A DNA stretch of 13,331 nt from Auxenochlorella pyrenoidosa. Taxonomy: Eukaryota; Chlorophyta; Trebouxiophyceae; Chlorellales; Chlorellaceae. The notes beneath the pieces were generated by a model that worked only from the letters and a program-made list of their open reading frames with translations, had not been told where the DNA came from and made no database searches. Positions 8,291-13,331 of the stretch are shown in pieces. The translations under genes were made by a program, and so were the position numbers. The stretch lies in NCBI GenBank assembly GCA_001430745.1, contig KQ481967.1:240630-253960 (forward strand), given 5' to 3'. Numbering within the stretch: the stretch's first letter is position 1; the number at the start of each line of letters is the position of its first letter.

Positions 8291-8896
8291 CTGCCGCAGC
8301 ATATAGAGAATGCCTGTGCTGGCTACTTGATCTGACAGACGAGGGCTGATGCCTGTGCCCGCTGTACAGCTCAGGCCGCGCAGCGATCGATCGCCGTGCT
8401 GGCAGCCTCCGCCCTGGCAGCTGGCATGCTCGGTGCTTCAGCGTCAGGCTTCACATCGATATGCACATAATTCAAATGCCATAGTCTTGATAATGCGTGC
8501 ATGCACATTCCCTGGATAGTTGCGAGCTGCGCATGCCAATCTGAAAGCGGCCGTGACATCCAAGTGCAGGCCCACAGTCACATCAACGTGCATCGAACAA
8601 CTCCTGCCCAGCGCTGCTCATGTGAAGCACAGCAACTCATAACCCTGAAATTGACCTGGTGCTGAGTGGCAGAGGGTTGGCTTCACCAAAATAGACAAGT
8701 ACATAGAACTCTGTCGACTGAATCACTGAAAATGTGAGCAGAGGTGGCAATGCTTCAGAGCCGATGAGTTCGACAGAAAAAGAAAAGGACGCGCTTGTAG
8801 CTTAGCAGTCATGTTTGAATTCCACTTCCATCCAGACTCTGCTGCGCCGGGCCGGGGCAAGTCGCCCACCGCAGCTGTTGTTCAGGGGCTGCAGGT
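8291..8896. other. Intergenic region downstream of gene C
   Basis: About 600 bases, more AT-rich than its surroundings, between the gene B upstream block and the stop of gene C. It should hold the gene C 3' UTR, but no TGTAA was found on that strand. It contains a perfect 12-base palindrome GCGATCGATCGC (8383-8394). I see no gene. Confidence 0.5.
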
Positions 8897-10292
8897 TTAG
8901 CCGCTCACGGGCTTGGCCGCGCAAGTGCACCTGGTGGAGGTCAGGGTCTTGGTGGCTGCGAAGGGAGGGAGGGTGCAGGCAGATGTTCAGTCAGTACCTG
9001 GGCACCGCACACGCCAGAGCAAGGCACAAGGGCATGCCTGCATGGTCCCCAGGCCCAACAGCGTCCACCCTGCCTGGCAGCCAATGCACCCAGCGGGCCG
9101 GCCACAGGCGGGACAGGGAGGAGGCACGCAGCATTCCACAGGAGACGCACCGCGGAAGTCGTTCTTGCAGGTCAGGGCGCCCTTGATGGTCACGGGCTTG
9201 TTCAGGGTGGCGTCGCCAGCAATGGCCACGGTGCCCAGAGCCACGGCGCCGGGGGCCTTGAAGGCATCAGTCTGCATGCAGCGGTGGGGGGGTACCACTG
9301 GAGTTCAATGCACACTCATGCCCAGGGGCGCTGAACAGGCTTTCGCCAGGCCTGAAGGCTGCTCAGCCAAGCGATCACCCACGGTAGGAGGCAGCAAGGC
9401 CAGGGGTCCACCAGCGCAGAGTGCAGCAGGCTGCCGGCACAGAGGCAGGCAGTAGGCTGCCGCCACAGGGCCCACCAGCGCTGGTCACTCACGGTCAGGG
9501 TGTGGGGGTTAGCGGCAGTGCCGACGTTGATCTTGGAGGAGGAGGAGGAGATGGACAGGGTGGTGGGGTCCAGGATCACACGGCCGTTCACGCCCTTGAC
9601 GGTCAGCTTGCCTGCGCAGAGGCGGGGGACAAAGGAGCACCAGGTGAGGGACGGCTCAGTGCTGTGGAGAGTGCAGCTCAGGCGTGCCACAGTATGGCGC
9701 ACCACAGTGACAGCACTGCAGCAAGCCCGGTGGAGCACAGCAGCGAACAACCTACCATGGCGCAGGCAGCGTTCAGCTGGCAAAGCACTCACCCTGCACG
9801 GTGAAGTCACCCTCAGAGGCATCGCACTGCAGCAGGCCGCCCAGAGCACCGCACTGCACACACGCAAAAGGGAACAAGATGCAACCATCAATTCAATTCC
9901 ACAATCAAGCACAGAGGGATGTAGGTCAGCAGGCAGCAGCACTTGCTGCACGCGACGGCCAGGCGCGCTATGAAGACAACCCAGCACAATTGGCACAGCA
10001 CCTGCCCACTTGTGCACAGATGCACAGCACATCGCACTATGAAACCGTGCAGCCCAGTACTCACCACAGTGAGGCCGTCCAGGAGGCCAGTGCCGGCAAC
10101 ACCGTCACCGCTGCCGCCGCCGAGCAGGCCGTCCAGCAGGCCCTGCAGCTTGCGGCCCTGGCGGGGCATGTCGCCAGCCACGGGCACGGCAGGCACGGCG
10201 GTGCGGCCGCCGAACAGCACCAGAGCGTGCAGCAGCATGGTCAGGCCCAGGCCGCCGAAGAGCAGGCGGTCGCGCCACTGGGAGCCGGCCAT
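8897..10292 (-). CDS. Paralog C: small signal/anchor protein with beta-repeat-like body, 5 exons, 195 aa
   Basis: Seen: exons 10292-10065, 9853-9793, 9611-9493, 9271-9151 and 8955-8897 (TAA). Introns are GT-AG, 211, 181, 221 and 195 bases, phases 0/1/0/1. N-terminus MAGSQWRDR, hydrophobic residues 10-29 ending HALVLFGG, then GRKLQGLLDGLLGGGSGDG. Exon 2 is CGALGGLLQCDASEGDFTV; exon 3 has GRVILDP, a run of five serines, KINVG and NPHTLT. Exon 4 has GDATLNKPVTIKGALTC, and the C-terminus is RCTCAAKPVSG. It has five Cys in the body against three in A and B. Codon bias is very strong (ACC, ATC, GTG, CTG, AAG, GGC), as in highly expressed genes. The in-frame extension upstream starts with GTG, so the first ATG is 10292. 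Inferred: exported or anchored at the cell surface. Family not recognised. Confidence 0.85.
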
Positions 10293-10300
10293 GATGGAGT

Positions 10301-10565
10301 AGTGTGGTGACAGATGACTGGCAGGGAGGGCCACGGCCGGGGACTGCACTGTATCAAGTGCGAGAATGGTAGCGGCGAGGCTAGGCGCGGAGGGATAGGG
10401 GGATTTAGGAGTGCCAGCTCAGCTTCCGCCAGCTTCGGGCCGCTTGGGTTGGCTGAGCCGGAGGCTCACACTCCATCCGGAGTACTGGCGCCTACGGTGG
10501 CTGTCCTGCACATCTGGTCACCAGCTGCCCCTCGAAGCTGGGGCAGTAGGCTCGGGGCCGCGGCC
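10301..10565 (-). repeat. Upstream block shared with gene B (copy C)
   Basis: 10318-10552 is identical by eye to 7801-8035 at a constant offset of 2517 bases, which equals the distance between the two start codons. It contains the same CTAAAT element and hairpins (CCAGCT 10521-10526 / AGCTGG 10536-10541). Similarity ends abruptly soon after GGCCGCGGCC. Confidence 0.88.
10403..10408 (-). promoter_or_regulatory. CTAAAT promoter element of gene C
   Basis: CTAAAT on the coding strand, 111 bases before the start codon (10403 versus 10292), the same spacing as in genes A and B. Confidence 0.5.
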
Positions 10566-10597
10566 CAGTCCTGCTCCCTCGTCCCTGCTGAATTCAG

Positions 10598-10717
10598 CTG
10601 GCCAGGAGGCACGATGGCTGGTGCAGGCAGCATCCTGGTCTACAGAGCAAGCAGGTCTTCAGCGATGACGCCGACGCAGCAGCCCTGTCGTACCGCTTCA
10701 AAGCTGGGCTGCTCTGA
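10598..10717 (+). pseudogene. Coding-looking fragment, possible last exon or exon relic
   Basis: After a possible acceptor (GAATTCAG) a 39-codon frame ends VFSDDADAAALSYRFKAGLL and TGA. Its composition looks more protein-like than other frames in this stretch. No start codon or partner exon could be found: upstream on this strand is the gene C promoter block, and an in-frame TGA lies just before the acceptor. It may be a relic left at the duplication junction near 10565, or the end of an unrecognised gene. No family is recognised. Confidence 0.2.
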
Positions 10718-11529
10718 TCATGTTTGCTGGCCCAGGTTGCAGCCAGGCCAGCCCCCAGCGCCGGCCTGGCGCTGCAGGATGCATGGGGGGAGGGGGGGGG
10801 CCTCAATCCGCTGACCGTCAGCCTGCGAATTAGGTGTGCGCATCTGAAGGCTCCGCAGCTCTGGCACAGTGTCGGGTTGTCCCATGCAGCTGCTCACCCC
10901 CGGCATTTGCAGCGCCACGCACCTGCCGCCGTCCATCTGCCTGGCAATGCCCCCCTGCTGCTGAACTGAGCAGCTGCACTGCCTGTGGCTGCACCTCGCT
11001 ATCACACCGCCTGCCTCTCAGCCATGGAGGGCTGGCATACTAGTGCACTGGCCATGATGTGCGTGCGGCGCACTTGACTGTGTGTCAGTTTGAGGGACTG
11101 CTGGGGAATGCCATTGCAAGCTCTGGAAGGCCAGGGGACCAGTGCGTACGCCAACTAGCTGGCGCCGCAAAGGGTTGGCAGGCTGCTGGGATGGTGGCTG
11201 CCTCAGGCCCGAGGGTGTCAGTGGACAGCGCCAGCGAGCGAGGAGTTCAGTTGGGGTGTCTGTAAGAGGCAAGCAGGGGCGTGGCGTCCCCAAGTATGCA
11301 AGCAAAGTGTGAATTTCTGGAGCAGTGCTGGGGAGGTGCACAGGGTACGATGCCTGGAGGGGGCCTGCTGCCAAGCCCCGGCTGGCCTGCCTGATGTGAA
11401 CCCTGTCCAGAGGCTGAGGAAGCAGAGTGGCTAGCAGCCTGCCTTCTGCATGCAGCAAGGCGGCATCAGCTGCAGGGCCTGTGTTCTTGCCTCGCCCGCC
11501 TGCCTGCGTGCCACCTGCCCTCCCGCTAG

Positions 11530-11547
11530 CCCGCCCGCCCGCCCGCC
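11530..11547. repeat. CCCG tetranucleotide repeat
   Basis: About four to five tandem CCCG units, inside a wider C-rich stretch (11500-11550). It causes Gly/Arg/Ala-rich spurious frames on the minus strand. Confidence 0.75.
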
Positions 11548-11972
11548 TGCGCATTTGCGTGCTCCTCCTGTTTTGCCGTCTGTTACCTGCATGAGGCCCA
11601 GACAAGCAAGCAAGCACCTGCCCCTATCCAATCTTTTAGCCTTCATCCCTCCGCATGCGCTGTGGGGTTGTGCTGCCATGCAGTGTCAGACCCGCGCCTG
11701 CAACTGGTTCCACTGGTGACTGCTGTCCCTCCATGCACCACAGCTTCCCTCACAACTGGGCGCACCTGGGCCCCGGCTTGGGGCTGTGCAGATCTGAGCA
11801 AAGCGCTCCAGCTGCATGTCTCCTTGCATGGCATGCTGACAACTGCCTGAATGGCATTAGTGGGACTGCATGAGGCTGAGCCACTCACTGCGAGTGTAAG
11901 CAGGCAGGTGGGCGCTGCTGACTTAGGTAGTCAAAGCGGCTGCGCACAGGCGCAAGCCTGGGCCGCCCTCTG

Positions 11973-11990
11973 CCCCCCCCCCCACACACA
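11973..11990. repeat. Poly-C run and CA microsatellite
   Basis: Eleven C residues are followed by about four CA units. The length is probably variable or error-prone in sequencing. Confidence 0.75.
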
Positions 11991-12862
11991 CGCGTGCTGC
12001 CATGCAGTCAGCGGAAGTGCCTACGGCTGCAGCAGCGCAATCACTTGCAAGCGCCACTGCCCCGTCCGGACTCACACGACGTGCGCCGCCTGTGCGGTAC
12101 CTCCCGTTCCGAGCCAGCGCCGCTCTGTTCAGGCTGTGCAGGATAGCCAGGCCAACTCACTTGGCTGCAGGGGGCAAAGGACTGGAGGCGGAGCTCCTTG
12201 CATGATGCCCTGCCCTAGGCACAATGTGTCTGGCAAAAGTGGCATGACGCCCCACCTTCAGGAGGGTGCTGGTGCTGCTGAAACCAAGTGCTCTGTCAGC
12301 TGCAATGTGCATGCTGGGCTGCAGCCATAGCCGGGCAGCTTCTGCCATGCCATTCTGGCCTGTTCAAATGCTAGCATGCGAATCAGTAGAGCTTGAATCT
12401 GCCGGCCAACTACAGATGGCGCCTCGCAAGGCACAGGCAGGGCAGCAGTAGGGTGCATCCTGTCGCAGGCCGACAGTCGCTGCAAGCATGTAGCTGCAAG
12501 GCTGCCTGCCGATGCCAAGCCTTTACATCAATTCAGAATGCAGCCCGGCCTCGATGATATCTCTGCTGACCAGAGCTGGCACCGAGAAAGTGCTTGCATC
12601 TCGTAGCCTGCCTGGGGTCTGGCGGCGGCAGTCTTGGCGGTGCGGCACGCTGTGCCTGATCTGGAGGCCCATCCTGCGGCACGAGGGCCATCGCGCCCCT
12701 GCTGTCGCGCATCGTGCTCTAGACACGTGTACTGGGTCCGCGGCACCCCGCAGCGGCCTCGAGCCTCCGTTGGAGGGAGTTGGTACCCTGTTTGACTCAC
12801 TGGGCGCTCCAGGCAGCGGCGCAGGCCCTCAAGTGCTGGTGTTAGACTGCCAGCGTTGAATC

Positions 12863-13331
12863 ATGCAGTCCGCCAGCCTGGTCGGGGCCAAGCCCCTGAC
12901 GCCCTTCCAGGTGAGCCGAGCGAGGACAGCACGCGCTTGCTTGCCCTGCACACCGTTTGTTGTGGAAAATGCAGTGTCCTCGAGCCCACCCCGCCTGCCG
13001 CCGCTCCCCTTTGCAGGCCAGCCGGGGCCGTGCCACCGGCGGGCGGCGGCGGGGCGTGCTGGCCGTCCGCGCCGCAGCTGTGGCTGACACGGACGTCAAC
13101 CTGGGCGCGCTGCTGCGTGATGCGCTGACCACCCCCGCCTCGCCTGCCCAGCCGGCGCCCGAGCCCGCCCCCGCGCCGGTGCCAGAGGCAGCGCCTGCGC
13201 CGCCGCCGCCAGCACCCGTGTCGGCGGTGCCCGAGGCGCCACCTGCCGCCAGTGTCACCGTTGACCCGGTGCCCGGCACCGAGATTCTGTCCAGCGCGCC
13301 GCAGCTGCAGCCGCCGCCAGCCCCCACCCAG
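12863..13331 (+). CDS. Probable plastid-targeted Pro/Ala-rich protein (N-terminal part, runs off window)
   Basis: Seen: ATG at 12863, exon 1 12863-12910 (MQSASLVGAKPLTPFQ), donor GTGAGCCG, a 106-base intron, acceptor CCCTTTGCAG, exon 2 from 13017 open to the window end (105 codons), phase 0. The first ~40 residues are rich in Ala, Arg, Ser and Gly with almost no acidic residues, and contain GRRRGVLAVRAAA, typical of a chloroplast transit peptide with cleavage near VRA-A. Then come VADTDVNLGALLRDAL, a predicted short helix, and a ~60-residue Pro/Ala/Glu-rich linker (PAPEPAPAP type) that continues to the edge. The last codons, CCCACCCAG, could be a further exon end. Inferred: a stromal or thylakoid protein whose functional domain lies beyond the window. 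Function unknown. Confidence 0.65.

Larger units (their letters stand above)
10718..12862. other. Long region without a convincing gene
   Basis: About 2.1 kb with many short overlapping frames on both strands and no recognisable domain. It contains G runs (10785-10800), a CCCG tetranucleotide repeat (11530-11547), and a C run followed by CA repeats (11973-11990). A TGTAA at 11261-11265 (plus) could end an unrecognised plus-strand transcript. The right part should contain the promoter of the plastid-protein gene at 12863, but I see no clear element. Confidence 0.5.

Noticed and set aside
11018..11617. Minus-strand open frame of 199 codons, Arg/Gly-rich
   Set aside because: Its composition comes from the CCCG repeat and C-rich stretch. 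No domain or splice support.
12512..12859. Plus-strand open frame of 115 codons just before the plastid-protein gene
   Set aside because: No recognisable similarity. It ends immediately before the ATG at 12863 and probably represents promoter and 5' UTR sequence.
1..13331. tRNA, rRNA, CRISPR array, transposase or terminal inverted repeats
   Set aside because: No cloverleaf-like TTCGANNC arms with matching acceptor stems, no regularly spaced direct repeats and no transposase motifs were seen by eye. A tRNAscan or repeat search was not possible.

Overview
The window looks like nuclear DNA of a GC-rich green alga, most likely a Chlorella-like trebouxiophyte. The genes are split by short GT-AG introns. 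Codon choice is strongly C/G-ending. TGTAA, the green-algal polyadenylation signal, lies downstream of two of the genes. The right edge starts a protein with a plastid-transit-like N-terminus. The organism assignment is inference; the intron structures below were read by hand from splice sites, reading phase and, where available, family or paralog similarity.

Layout. (1) Minus strand, 1779 to the left edge: the N-terminal half of a RAD5/RAD16-type SNF2 ATPase. It has a long Gln-rich leader and a SUMO-interaction-like motif, and it is cut off at ATPase motif I by a poly-C tract containing an N. (2) Plus strand, 2243-3044: a three-exon gene for a 61-residue protein resembling mitochondrial complex I subunit NDUFA3/B9. 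It is divergent from gene 1 across about 460 bases. (3) Minus strand, 10292-3794: a tandem array of three paralogous five-exon genes, here called A (4952-3794), B (7775-6335) and C (10292-8897). All share the same intron phases (0, 1, 0, 1) and nearly identical exon lengths. They encode small proteins (190, 223 and 195 aa) with one N-terminal hydrophobic segment and a Gly/Thr/Val-rich, beta-repeat-like body. I do not recognise the family. (4) 10566-12862: about 2.3 kb with no convincing gene, apart from a short coding-looking fragment and simple repeats. (5) Plus strand, 12863 to the right edge: the first two exons of a probable plastid-targeted, Pro/Ala-rich protein.

The most unusual part is the A/B/C array. 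Each gene carries a related upstream block of noncoding DNA. The block is identical by eye over about 235 bases between B and C, although their coding exons have diverged considerably. It is recognisably related but older in A. A CTAAAT element sits at exactly the same distance (111 bases) from the ATG in all three genes. This suggests co-regulated, highly expressed surface or secreted proteins whose promoters are kept alike by gene conversion or selection. Nothing in the sequence links the SNF2 gene, the complex I gene and the array functionally; they appear to be ordinary neighbours.
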